A stretch of 19,306 bases of DNA, taken from contig JAEXVC010000219.1 of the NCBI GenBank assembly GCA_023406715.1, positions 1 through 19,306 of the forward strand, given 5' to 3'. The notes beneath the pieces were generated by a model. It saw only the letters and a list, made by a program, of their open reading frames with translations. It was not told the DNA's origin and ran no database searches. The stretch comes from Bacteroidota bacterium. GTDB lineage: Bacteria; Bacteroidota; Bacteroidia; Bacteroidales; Tenuifilaceae. The position numbers and the translations under genes are program-made. Below are positions 6,801-14,504 of the stretch, piece by piece (position 1 is the first letter of the stretch; each line of letters opens with the position of its first letter).

Positions 6801-8282
6801 TTACAAACCCTTTAGTAAACCAGTTCTATCGTTGAATTCCTCAATAAGTTCGTCCCAGCGTTGAATTTGGTGGAATTGCTTATCCCATAAGGTTCTATCG
6901 CTCCAAAGAGCATTCAAATCCTCAATCTCTTTGCCTTGTTGCTCAACCCAAGTGTAGTATTTTAGGTTGTGGAGGGCTTTTCGGTCGTAATAGGTTAACT
7001 CCTTCATCCAGTCGGCGGTAGTTCCCATTAAGCATTTCTCTACATCCTTAATAGCTTGGGTTGAATTATAGTTACCGCGGTCGTGTCTTAATTCTTCTAG
7101 GCGCGATTGGTACATTTCGGCAGAGTCAGTAGCAATTGTAATAATCACATCATCGGATGTCATTTCGTAGTACTTAGCGGTCTTAATCGCCGAAAGCATA
7201 TTGCCAATACCAGAAATACCCATAAAGTGAAGGTTTTTGATAGTCGCATCGTCAACTCCAATTGATTTTAGGTATGCTTGTCCTTCTGGCTCGTTGAAAA
7301 GACGGAAAATTCTCATGCAATCCTCATCATCAATTGCTGTAACAACATCCGTATTCTTAACGTTGTGTACCCAAGGAACATGCTTGTCGCCAATACCTTC
7401 AATACGATGACCGCCAAACCCATTATTAAGTAAGGTAGGGCATTGTAACGCTTCCGATGCAACAACCTTAATATGTGGTGCAATTGTTCTAAGGTAATCG
7501 CCAGCTGCAATGGTGCCTGCAGAGCCTGTAGCGGAAACGTATGCTGCTAAGTGGTTGTTTGAACCGTTTAACGAACGGAAAACCTCCTCAATAGCCTTAC
7601 CAGTGACATTGTAGTGCCAAGCAGCATTACCAAACTCATCGAACTGATTAAAAATTACGTAATCGGGTTGAGTGCGACGAATTTCCCAGCACTTATCGTA
7701 AATCTCCTTAACATTCGACTCACAACCAGGAGTTGCAATAACTTCAGAACCTATATAATCGCGTAACCAAGTAAAGCGCTCCTTGCTCATCTCCTCAGGA
7801 AGAATTGCTACAGACTCAGTACCCATTAGCTTAGAGTCGAACGCACCGCCACGGCAGTAGTTACCTGTCGAGGGCCAAACTGCTTTTTGGGTAGTTGGGT
7901 CAAAACCGCCAGTAATAATTCTAGGTGCTAAACAGCCGTAGGCAGCACCAACTTTATGTGCTCCAGTAGGAAACCATTTTCCTAAAAGTAAAACAATACG
8001 TGCATCAACACCGGTAATTGCTTTTGGAAGTTCTATATAGTTAACTTTACCGTAAAGACCACCTTTTTCCTTTGGCTCATTTTTCCATGTTATACGGAAA
8101 AGATTTAACGCATTGATATCCCAAAGACCGATATTCTTAAGTTGGTCTTTAATTTTTTGTGGGATTAAGTCTGGATTTTGTTGTTGCTTAAAAGTAGGAA
8201 GTATAACACCACGTTCTTTAAAACGTTTAACCGCATTATCTAAAGCCTTTTGGTTGGTTACCTTATTAATAATATCTATCAT
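6801..8282 (-). CDS. PLP-dependent enzyme, cysteine synthase/tryptophan synthase-beta superfamily (493 aa)
   Basis: The product is a large fold-type II PLP enzyme. The presumed PLP lysine is K110 in FPTGAHKVGAAYG, followed by the substrate/cofactor loop PSTGNY at 137-142 and a glycine-rich phosphate loop ATGSAGT at 251-257. At 493 aa it is far longer than O-acetylserine sulfhydrylase (about 310 aa). It has an N-terminal extension of about 85 residues and a C-terminal helical extension after residue 400 rich in W, Y and charged residues. I know related proteins only under generic names such as PLP-dependent protein beta subunit, with no reaction I can cite. The gene is first in the minus-strand block and faces an lrp gene across a 256-bp spacer. 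An amino-acid lyase, beta-replacement or thiolase-type reaction is plausible. ATG 8282 begins MIDIINKVTN. Confidence 0.78.
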   Translation of the reverse strand: MIDIINKVTNQKALDNAVKRFKERGVILPTFKQQQNPDLIPQKIKDQLKNIGLWDINALNLFRITWKNEPKEKGGLYGKVNYIELPKAITGVDARIVLLLGKWFPTGAHKVGAAYGCLAPRIITGGFDPTTQKAVWPSTGNYCRGGAFDSKLMGTESVAILPEEMSKERFTWLRDYIGSEVIATPGCESNVKEIYDKCWEIRRTQPDYVIFNQFDEFGNAAWHYNVTGKAIEEVFRSLNGSNNHLAAYVSATGSAGTIAAGDYLRTIAPHIKVVASEALQCPTLLNNGFGGHRIEGIGDKHVPWVHNVKNTDVVTAIDDEDCMRIFRLFNEPEGQAYLKSIGVDDATIKNLHFMGISGIGNMLSAIKTAKYYEMTSDDVIITIATDSAEMYQSRLEELRHDRGNYNSTQAIKDVEKCLMGTTADWMKELTYYDRKALHNLKYYTWVEQQGKEIEDLNALWSDRTLWDKQFHQIQRWDELIEEFNDRTGLLKGL

Positions 8283-8392
8283 ATCGATTGAATTAATTTT
8301 TTGTTAAAATTACAATATGTGTATGTAATTTCTATCTATTTTATAAAAATAAGAAATTTATAATATATATTTTTGATATTAAAGAAAATATA

Positions 8393-8400
8393 TATATTTG
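8393..8400 (+). promoter_or_regulatory. Candidate promoter of the lrp-family gene (TAnnTTTG)
   Basis: TATATTTG at 8393-8400 matches the Bacteroidota -7 consensus TAnnTTTG exactly. A TTTG at 8372-8375 lies 17 bp upstream, slightly short of the usual spacing. Initiation here would give a 5' leader of about 130 nt before the ATG at 8539. The region is extremely A/T-rich, so the match may be fortuitous. No equally good promoter is seen on the minus strand for the divergent PLP gene. Confidence 0.4.
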
Positions 8401-8538
8401 TTGCAGAAAAATAATTCCAATAAGGAAAAAGCGAGCGAGGATATTGTAATACGAATTAGGGCGAATTTAGTAATTATCGATTAAAGTTGATTATTTATTT
8501 AAGTCTGATTTAAGATTAACTTTTGAAACTATATATAA

Positions 8539-9030
8539 ATGGATACTCGAAACCAAAACATCAAACCAATGAAGAATATTGATGAAATTGACAGGAAACT
8601 CCTTAATATTCTGCAAGACAACAGCAGAATTACGATTAGGGAGCTTTCAGAAAGGCTACACCTATCAACAACACCTATTCACGAGCGAATAAAGAAATTG
8701 GAGAAAAATGGCTTTATAAAGCACTACGTTACTTTGCTCGACCCTAAAATGCTTGGTAAAAAGTTGACAGTATTTGTTTCTGTTTCGTTAACAAGCCACA
8801 CTAAGGAGGTCGTAGATGAGTTTGAAAAGGAAATGAAAAAGATGCCCGAGGTTATGGAGTGCTACTACGTATCGGGGAATTGGGATTTTCTACTAAAAAT
8901 TCAGGTTGATGATATGGAAGATTACCACGATTTTGTAATACATCGCTTCTCCATTACCAAAAACATCACCCAGTATTATAGCTCGTTTGTAATGTCCGAG
9001 ACAAAAATTACACACAAGTATCAACTGTAA
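8539..9030 (+). CDS. Lrp/AsnC-family transcriptional regulator
   Basis: The 163-aa product has the standard Lrp/AsnC layout. An N-terminal winged helix-turn-helix runs from about residue 12 to 62 (IDEIDRKLLNILQDNSR, then RELSERLHLS and PIHERIKKLEKNGFI). A C-terminal RAM/Lrp ligand-binding beta-alpha domain covers about 72-150 and contains VMECYYVSGNWDFLLKI. Family members are DNA-bending dimers or octamers that respond to amino acids and often control the adjacent divergent gene. Here that is the 493-aa PLP enzyme, which starts 256 bp away on the other strand. The product could therefore sense an amino acid made or used by the PLP enzymes; that is inference. ATG 8569 (MKNIDEIDRK) is an equally reasonable start, giving 153 aa. 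Confidence 0.88.
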   Translation: MDTRNQNIKPMKNIDEIDRKLLNILQDNSRITIRELSERLHLSTTPIHERIKKLEKNGFIKHYVTLLDPKMLGKKLTVFVSVSLTSHTKEVVDEFEKEMKKMPEVMECYYVSGNWDFLLKIQVDDMEDYHDFVIHRFSITKNITQYYSSFVMSETKITHKYQL

Positions 9031-9054
9031 AAATTGCGATTAGGATATATAATT

Positions 9055-9090
9055 AAGGTGTTTAGATTTTCTGGACACCTTTATTGTTTT
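9055..9090 (+). terminator. Intrinsic terminator between convergent lrp and truA
   Basis: AAGGTGT (9055-9061) pairs with ACACCTT (9075-9081) around a 13-nt loop that can pair further (AGA with TCT). It is followed by TATTGTTTT on the plus strand, 24 bp past the lrp stop. The right arm overlaps the last base of the truA stop codon (9083-9081). The hairpin may therefore serve both convergent genes. Confidence 0.7.
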
Positions 9091-9860
9091 AAATACACTT
9101 CATCCGGATACTCGACTTCAGTTAGGTAAAGCCCCTCGGCAGGTGCCGAAGTTCCAGCAAGACCTCTATTCTTAGCCTCAATAATGGCAATAAATTCCTC
9201 AGGAGAAATTTTACCTCGGCCAACATCAACCAGAGTTCCTACAATTGCTCTAACCATATTGCGTAAAAATCGATTCGCTTTAATTGTAAAAATCAGCAAA
9301 TCGTCCTTTTGAGTCCACTCTGCGAAATAAATTGTGCAGTTGTTGGTTTTATTATCGGAGCCAACCTTGCTGAAACTTGTAAAGTCAGTATAGTTGAAAA
9401 GCAGCTGTGTCGCCATTTGCATCTTTTCTACATCTAAATTACCAGAGTACATCCAGGCTAATCCATTCATAAATGGATTTTTGGTTTGACAAATGAAGTA
9501 CTCATAGCCCCTTAGTGTAGCATCGAAGCGTGCATTCGCATCTGGCTTAACGCTTGATATTCTTTGGATTGATATATCGATAGGTAGAATTCTATTTAAA
9601 CTGTGCAGGAACTGCTTGTTGCTCTCTAAGTTGGGTGTTAACGAATCGAAATGTGCTACGTAGTAACGGGCATGAACTCCAGTATCGGTTCGGCCAGCGC
9701 CAATGGTGTTAACTTCTTCTTTAAGCAATGTTGATAGTGCCTTATTCAATAACTCTTGAACACTTACCGCGTTGGACTGAATTTGCCAACCGTGGTAATT
9801 TGTTCCTAAGTAGGATAGGTGTATGAAATATCTGTTATACAATTTTTTGCTTATTTTCAA
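9081..9860 (-). CDS. truA: tRNA pseudouridine(38-40) synthase TruA
   Basis: The 259-aa product is a full-length TruA. This enzyme converts uridines 38-40 in the anticodon stem-loop of many tRNAs to pseudouridine as a cytoplasmic homodimer. The catalytic aspartate is D59 in the family motif GAGRTDTGVHA (54-64). Other signatures are YLGTNYHGWQIQ near the N-terminus, YEYFICQTKNPF in the middle, and RFLRNMVRAIVGTLVDVGRG at about 198-217. Length is normal and no key residue is missing. It converges with lrp and diverges from moxR, so it is probably a single-gene unit unrelated to its neighbours. ATG 9860 gives a slightly long but acceptable N-terminus before YFIHLSYLG. Confidence 0.95.
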   Translation of the reverse strand: MKISKKLYNRYFIHLSYLGTNYHGWQIQSNAVSVQELLNKALSTLLKEEVNTIGAGRTDTGVHARYYVAHFDSLTPNLESNKQFLHSLNRILPIDISIQRISSVKPDANARFDATLRGYEYFICQTKNPFMNGLAWMYSGNLDVEKMQMATQLLFNYTDFTSFSKVGSDNKTNNCTIYFAEWTQKDDLLIFTIKANRFLRNMVRAIVGTLVDVGRGKISPEEFIAIIEAKNRGLAGTSAPAEGLYLTEVEYPDEVYLKQ

Positions 9861-9902
9861 TTTAACCGCAAGGTAATTACCATTTTTTTAAATGCAAAAA
9901 GG

Positions 9903-10004
9903 TTACAAAATATCTACCTTCTCTTAAATATTTTCTTCAAACTTCCATCTTCAAACTTAACCTATCTAACTTCCAAAACACCAACTACTAACCACCTTTT
10001 TCCC
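9903..10004. other. 102-nt stretch without G on the plus strand
   Basis: In the 288-bp spacer between divergent truA and moxR, no G occurs on the plus strand from 9903 through 10004. The complementary strand, which would be the truA leader, lacks C over the same length. It includes the repeated motif CTTCAAACTT (about 9935-9958). Such extreme strand bias fits an unstructured leader, a protein-binding tract or degenerate low-complexity repeat DNA. No open frame or hairpin is present. Confidence 0.6.
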
Positions 10005-10148
10005 GACTCGCTTTAACCACGTTTACCAAATAAACATCGAGGTTTTAACCTTTTTTAACATCGCTGGCATTTTAAATTTATGATATTTGCGAACGATCAT
10101 AATAAAGTAAAAAAAATTGTTTTAATAAGCATTTTAAAATAGCTGAAT

Positions 10149-11150
10149 ATGAGTGAAACTAGTACAGTAAACATCAAGGAATTAAACGAACGAATTCGGC
10201 TCGAAAGTTCATTTGTTGATATTATCAACATGGAGATGAACAAGGTCATTGTTGGTCAGAAACATTTGGTTGAATCCTTGCTTGTTGGATTACTTGCCGA
10301 TGGACACATTCTGCTTGAGGGTGTTCCTGGTCTTGCTAAAACACTGGCAATTAATACGCTATCCAACATCATAGATGTTAAGTTCAACCGAATTCAGTTC
10401 ACCCCCGACCTTTTACCTGCCGATTTAATTGGTACTATGGTTTATAGCCCCAAGAGCGAGCAGTTTAACGTGAAGAAAGGGCCTATTTTTTCAAACTTTA
10501 TTCTTGCCGATGAGATTAACCGTGCCCCCGCAAAGGTACAGAGTGCTTTGCTTGAGGCTATGCAAGAGCGTCAAGTAACCATCGGTGAGGTTACTTATAA
10601 ATTGGAAGAGCCTTTCCTAGTGCTTGCTACTCAAAACCCAATAGAGCAGGAGGGAACCTATCCGCTTCCTGAGGCACAGGTTGACCGATTTATGCTAAAG
10701 GTAAAAATCACCTATCCAAAGGTGGAAGAGGAGCGTATGATTATGCGCGAGAATCTGGCATTAACATTCCCAAAACCAGAAAAGGTTTTAAAACCTGCCG
10801 ATATTGTAAATGCTCGTAAGGTTGTTCGCGAGGTTTATATGGACGAGAAAATTGAGAAGTACATTCTCGATATCGTATTTGCTACACGTTTCCCTGCACA
10901 GCATAACTTACAGAAGTTTGAGTCGATGATTAACTATGGTGCATCACCACGTGCATCTATCAGTTTAGCATTGGCTTCAAAAGCATACGCTTTTATTAAG
11001 CGTAGAGGTTATGTTATTCCTGAGGATGTTCGCTCTGTATGTCACGATGTTCTTCGTCATCGTATTGGTTTAACCTACGAGGCCGAGGCCGAGAATATTA
11101 CAACAGAGGATATTATCACCGAGATTTTGAATACCGTGGAGGTTCCTTAG
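10149..11150 (+). CDS. moxR: MoxR-family AAA+ ATPase of the Bat operon
   Basis: The 333-aa product is a MoxR-type AAA+ ATPase. Walker A is GVPGLAKT at 58-65 with K64. Walker B is FILADE with D121 and E122, followed by INRAPAKVQSALLEAM, a MoxR signature. Sensor 1 is ATQNP with N163, and the C-terminal lid helical domain follows at about 230-333. MoxR proteins act as chaperone-like ATPases that remodel or activate protein complexes containing VWA domains. The VWA partners here are encoded downstream (DUF58 protein, BatA, BatB). It is the first gene of the operon, with the next start 2 bp after its stop. A partial -7-like sequence GATATTTG lies at 10082-10089, one mismatch from TAnnTTTG. Length is usual for the family. 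Confidence 0.94.
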   Translation: MSETSTVNIKELNERIRLESSFVDIINMEMNKVIVGQKHLVESLLVGLLADGHILLEGVPGLAKTLAINTLSNIIDVKFNRIQFTPDLLPADLIGTMVYSPKSEQFNVKKGPIFSNFILADEINRAPAKVQSALLEAMQERQVTIGEVTYKLEEPFLVLATQNPIEQEGTYPLPEAQVDRFMLKVKITYPKVEEERMIMRENLALTFPKPEKVLKPADIVNARKVVREVYMDEKIEKYILDIVFATRFPAQHNLQKFESMINYGASPRASISLALASKAYAFIKRRGYVIPEDVRSVCHDVLRHRIGLTYEAEAENITTEDIITEILNTVEVP

Positions 11151-11151
11151 T

Positions 11152-11577
11152 ATGATACGGAGTTTCAGGTATATTGTCCTGATTATACCATTCTGGTTAA
11201 TTCAGCTAACCGCTCAGGGGCAGAATTACATTGGTATGCATAAGGACGATATCCGAAAGTTAACTCCAAAGGAACACAAGGGTTTTGTCTTTGAGAAGGA
11301 GGTTGAGAATGGCGACAGAAGTTTTATAAAGTTTGTGAATGTAATTGATGAGCAAACGCTTCTGTTTATGGTCGATTCGAAAGGAATCTGCACCTCAGTA
11401 TCAAGAATGTACAATACTTGGCTTTACGACCAAATTCAAAAGGAGTTGAAAAAGAACTACAAGAAAAAAGGTTCCGATACATGGATAGAACGTAAAGAAG
11501 GTAAGGAGTACGAGATAAAACTCAAGCGCGGCGAGTGGTTTATAACAGTAACAACCCGACCAATAACAAATAAATAG
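11152..11577 (+). CDS. Small secreted protein of unknown function inside the Bat operon
   Basis: I do not recognise this 141-aa protein. Residues 1-23 look like a signal peptide: basic start MIRSFR, hydrophobic core, then AQGQ. The mature part of about 118 residues is very rich in K and E (for example the run KELKKNYKKKG) and seems to be a mixed alpha/beta domain with several short hydrophobic strands such as QTLLFMVDSKG and EWFITVTTRP. No cysteine pair for a disulfide or lipobox is visible; the sole cysteine is in GICTSV. It starts 2 bp after moxR and ends 7 bp before the DUF58 gene, so it is surely co-transcribed. In the usual order moxR is followed directly by the DUF58 gene, so this insertion is unusual. 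A periplasmic accessory role in the Bat complex is inference. Confidence 0.75.
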   Translation: MIRSFRYIVLIIPFWLIQLTAQGQNYIGMHKDDIRKLTPKEHKGFVFEKEVENGDRSFIKFVNVIDEQTLLFMVDSKGICTSVSRMYNTWLYDQIQKELKKNYKKKGSDTWIERKEGKEYEIKLKRGEWFITVTTRPITNK

Positions 11578-11584
11578 TTGAGTT

Positions 11585-12469
11585 GTGGAAACATCGGATT
11601 TATTAAAGCGAGTTCGTAAAATTGAGATAAAAACGCGTGGGTTATCGCGTCACATCTTTGCGGGTCAGTACCATAGCGCCTTTAAGGGCAGAGGTATGGC
11701 CTTCAGCGAGGTGCGTGAGTACCGCTACGGCGACGATATCCGAAGCATCGACTGGAACGTAACAGCACGTTTCAACCAACCTTATGTTAAGGTGTTTGAG
11801 GAGGAGCGTGAATTAACAGTTATGCTTCTTATCGATGTGAGTGGTTCCGAGCATTTTGGAACATCTGAACTCTACAAAAATCAACTTATCACCGAAATTG
11901 CAGCGGTGTTGGCTTTCTCGGCAATTCAGAATAACGATAAAATTGGGGTAATTCTTTTCAGCGATAAGGTGGAGAAGTTTATACCTCCGCAAAAGGGACG
12001 TAAGCATATTCTCCGAATTATTAGCGAGATGCTTAACTATAAGCCCCAAAGCAAGGAAACAAATATTGCCGAAGCGCTTAAGTACCTCACCAATGCAATT
12101 AAAAAGCGTTGTACCGCTTTTATTTTAAGTGATTTTGTTGATGTTGATACCAATTCGCAACCCCGTTTTGCCGATGCTCTCAGCATTGCCAACAATAAGC
12201 ACGATGTGGTTGGAATTAGAATTTTTGATAAGCGTGAAACAGAACTTCCCTCGGTGGGACTTGTGAAATTCCGCGATGCCGAAACTGGCAAGGATACTTG
12301 GATTGATACTTCGGACTCGCTGGTTCGTCGTAACTACAGTAAATGGTGGGTTGAAACAACCAGTAACTTGAAAACTACATTCACCAAATCCAAGGTAGAT
12401 TGGACATCCATAAGCACTGACGAGGATTATGTTAAACCATTAATTCTGCTATTTAAACGTAGAGCATGA
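11585..12469 (+). CDS. DUF58 family protein of the Bat operon
   Basis: The 294-aa product carries the DUF58 hallmark EYRYGDDIRSIDWNVTAR at about 45-62. A degenerate von Willebrand A-like domain follows, with DVSGS at 84-88. No signal peptide or membrane segment is apparent, so it is probably cytoplasmic or at the inner face of the membrane. DUF58 proteins are near-constant partners of MoxR ATPases. They are thought to be MoxR clients or adaptors in envelope or stress functions, but the biochemical role is not settled. The start is GTG at 11585, 7 bp after the preceding stop. Its TGA overlaps the next ATG (ATGA at 12466-12469), indicating translational coupling with the membrane protein downstream. 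Confidence 0.9.
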   Translation: METSDLLKRVRKIEIKTRGLSRHIFAGQYHSAFKGRGMAFSEVREYRYGDDIRSIDWNVTARFNQPYVKVFEEERELTVMLLIDVSGSEHFGTSELYKNQLITEIAAVLAFSAIQNNDKIGVILFSDKVEKFIPPQKGRKHILRIISEMLNYKPQSKETNIAEALKYLTNAIKKRCTAFILSDFVDVDTNSQPRFADALSIANNKHDVVGIRIFDKRETELPSVGLVKFRDAETGKDTWIDTSDSLVRRNYSKWWVETTSNLKTTFTKSKVDWTSISTDEDYVKPLILLFKRRA

Positions 12470-13479
12470 TGGGAAATAGACTTAAAATAGCATTAGCATT
12501 TATACTTGCGGGAAGTTTTACCAACTCTTTCTCGCAGTCCGACTATATTGCGTCCATTAAATCGAAAATTGACAGGGATACCATCCTTGTTGGCGACCAA
12601 ATTTACTACACCTTAGTGGTTAATGGCCAAAAGGGTGTAAAATTTCAACTTCCACAGGTTTCAGATTCTCTGGGAAATGGAGTTGAATTGGTTGGTAAAC
12701 CCAAAATTGATTCTATTGTAACTGGTAACGATGTTACTATCACTTTACAATACCTGATTACAGCTTTCGATAGCGGACAGCACGTTTTTCCTGATTTACC
12801 AGTTGTGGCAAGTCTAAATGGTAGAACCGATAGCCTTTTTGCAGAGCAACAGTCGTTTTTTGTTAAACCATTGCAAAGGACCGCAAAACCTGGCAATATT
12901 TTCGATATAAAACCTCCAATCCGAGAGCCAATAACCGTTTCGGAAGTTGCCCCTTGGGCTGGGCTTGTTATTGCCATTGTTGCATTGGTTGGATTCCTAA
13001 TAATGTACTTGGAGAGCAGGAAAAAGAATCAGCCATTCCTAAATCTGTTTAAACCTGCAGAACCACCTCATCTTGTTGCTCTGCGTGAGTTAAATAGAAT
13101 TCGAGAGGATAAACTTTGGAATACCGAGAATCATAAGTACTACTACACACGCTTGGTTGATACCTTAAGAATATATCTTGAGGGACGTTTTGGAATAAAT
13201 GCCCCAGAACAAACTACTTCTGAGATTCTTAGCGAGGTAAATAGGGTAGATTACGCTTTTAATGGTTTGAAGGACCAACTGCAGGAACTCCTTTTTGTGG
13301 CCGATTTGGTGAAGTTTGCAAAGCACACTCCGTTGGTTGCCGAGAACGAGATTAACCTAAACTTTGCTATTGATTTTGTAAACAAAACAAAACTTGAAGA
13401 GGAAGTTAAGGTTGAACCAACCGATGAGGATACTGCTCCAGTGCAGAAAACTATTGATGAACCAAAAAAGTTGAATTAA
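12466..13479 (+). CDS. BatD-like membrane-anchored protein (Bat operon)
   Basis: The 337-aa product has a signal peptide (residues 1-24, ending SFSQ). A periplasmic beta-sandwich region follows at about 25-150 and opens with IDRDTILVGDQIYYTLVV, much like the first repeat of BatD. There is one membrane helix at about 164-183 and a cytoplasmic helical tail that includes HKYYYTRLVDTLRIYLEGRFG at about 217-237. The layout is a short version of BatD downstream: extracytoplasmic Ig-like domain, single anchor, then a conserved helical domain. It overlaps the DUF58 stop by 4 bp and ends 1 bp before batA. Proteins of this type occupy the same slot in other Bacteroidota Bat operons and are usually named hypothetical. 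It likely anchors or assembles the VWA proteins; this role is inferred. Confidence 0.75.
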   Translation: MMGNRLKIALAFILAGSFTNSFSQSDYIASIKSKIDRDTILVGDQIYYTLVVNGQKGVKFQLPQVSDSLGNGVELVGKPKIDSIVTGNDVTITLQYLITAFDSGQHVFPDLPVVASLNGRTDSLFAEQQSFFVKPLQRTAKPGNIFDIKPPIREPITVSEVAPWAGLVIAIVALVGFLIMYLESRKKNQPFLNLFKPAEPPHLVALRELNRIREDKLWNTENHKYYYTRLVDTLRIYLEGRFGINAPEQTTSEILSEVNRVDYAFNGLKDQLQELLFVADLVKFAKHTPLVAENEINLNFAIDFVNKTKLEEEVKVEPTDEDTAPVQKTIDEPKKLN

Positions 13480-13480
13480 C

Positions 13481-14473
13481 ATGTCAGGACTAGTTTTTGC
13501 AAATCCAAAGTTACTGTACTTGCTTTTATTGGTACCATTAATGGTTGCTTGGTACATTTTTAGGCAAAAGGATACTAAAGCAAGTCTTCGTATATCAACA
13601 CTAGGTGGTTTTAGCAATACAAAACCTTCTATAAGAGTTTTACTTCGTCATTTACCTTTTGTATTTAGGTTAGTTGCGGTAATAATGGTAATTGTTGCAT
13701 TAGCGCGGCCACAATCAACCAATATCCAGAAGAATGTTTCATCGGAAGGGATTGATATTGTTCTATCGTTGGACGTGTCGGGAAGTATGCTTGCCCGCGA
13801 TTTCAAACCCGATAGGCTTGAGGCTGCAAAAGACCTTGGTATAAAGTTTATTAGCGGTCGCCGGACTGATAGGCTTGGACTTGTAATATTCGCTGGCGAA
13901 AGTTTTACGCTTTGTCCACTAACAACCGACCATGTTACCCTAATCAATATGTTCAAGGATATTAAACTTGGCGTACTTGAGGATGGTACTGCAATTGGCT
14001 CGGGTTTAGCTACGGCAATCTCCCGTTTAAAGGAAAGTGAGGCAAAAAGTAAGGTAATCATCCTTTTAACAGATGGTGTAAACAATAGGGGCGAAATTGC
14101 ACCGCTTACAGCTGCCGAAATTGCTAAAAGTTTTGGAATTCGAGTTTACACAATTGGCGTGGGAACTTATGGTACAGCACCATATCCTGTTCAAACACCA
14201 TTTGGTACTCAATTTCAGGATATGAAGGTTGAGATTGATGAGGATTTACTCACCAAAATAGCCCAAATGACTGGTGGAGAATACTTCCGTGCAGTGAGCA
14301 ACAAAGCATTGGAGGAGGTTTACGCCAAGATTGATACTTTGGAGAAATCCAAAATTGAGGTTACAGAGTATAGTCGTATGGAGGAGCGTTACAGACCTTA
14401 TGTGCTAGTGGCGTTTATACTTTTAATGGCCGAAATTATACTTCGCCGAACATTATTGCGGAGTTTACAATAG
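13481..14473 (+). CDS. batA: BatA, membrane VWA-domain protein
   Basis: The 330-aa product has two N-terminal membrane helices (about 10-27 and 57-76), a von Willebrand A domain (about 90-275) and a C-terminal membrane helix (about 307-325). The MIDAS metal site is complete: D98, S100 and S102 of DVSGSM, T170 of DGTAIGSG, and D198 of LLTDGVNN. It can thus coordinate a divalent cation for protein binding. BatA-E were named for Bacteroides aerotolerance, where loss of the operon lowers survival on oxygen exposure; the molecular activity is still unclear. The first N-terminal residues MSGLVFANPKLLYLLL form the BatA-type N-terminal domain. It follows the BatD-like gene by 1 bp and precedes its paralogue batB by 31 bp. 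Confidence 0.92.
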   Translation: MSGLVFANPKLLYLLLLVPLMVAWYIFRQKDTKASLRISTLGGFSNTKPSIRVLLRHLPFVFRLVAVIMVIVALARPQSTNIQKNVSSEGIDIVLSLDVSGSMLARDFKPDRLEAAKDLGIKFISGRRTDRLGLVIFAGESFTLCPLTTDHVTLINMFKDIKLGVLEDGTAIGSGLATAISRLKESEAKSKVIILLTDGVNNRGEIAPLTAAEIAKSFGIRVYTIGVGTYGTAPYPVQTPFGTQFQDMKVEIDEDLLTKIAQMTGGEYFRAVSNKALEEVYAKIDTLEKSKIEVTEYSRMEERYRPYVLVAFILLMAEIILRRTLLRSLQ

Positions 14474-14504
14474 TTGAAATTGATTAGAAAAATAGAAATA
14501 GCGT

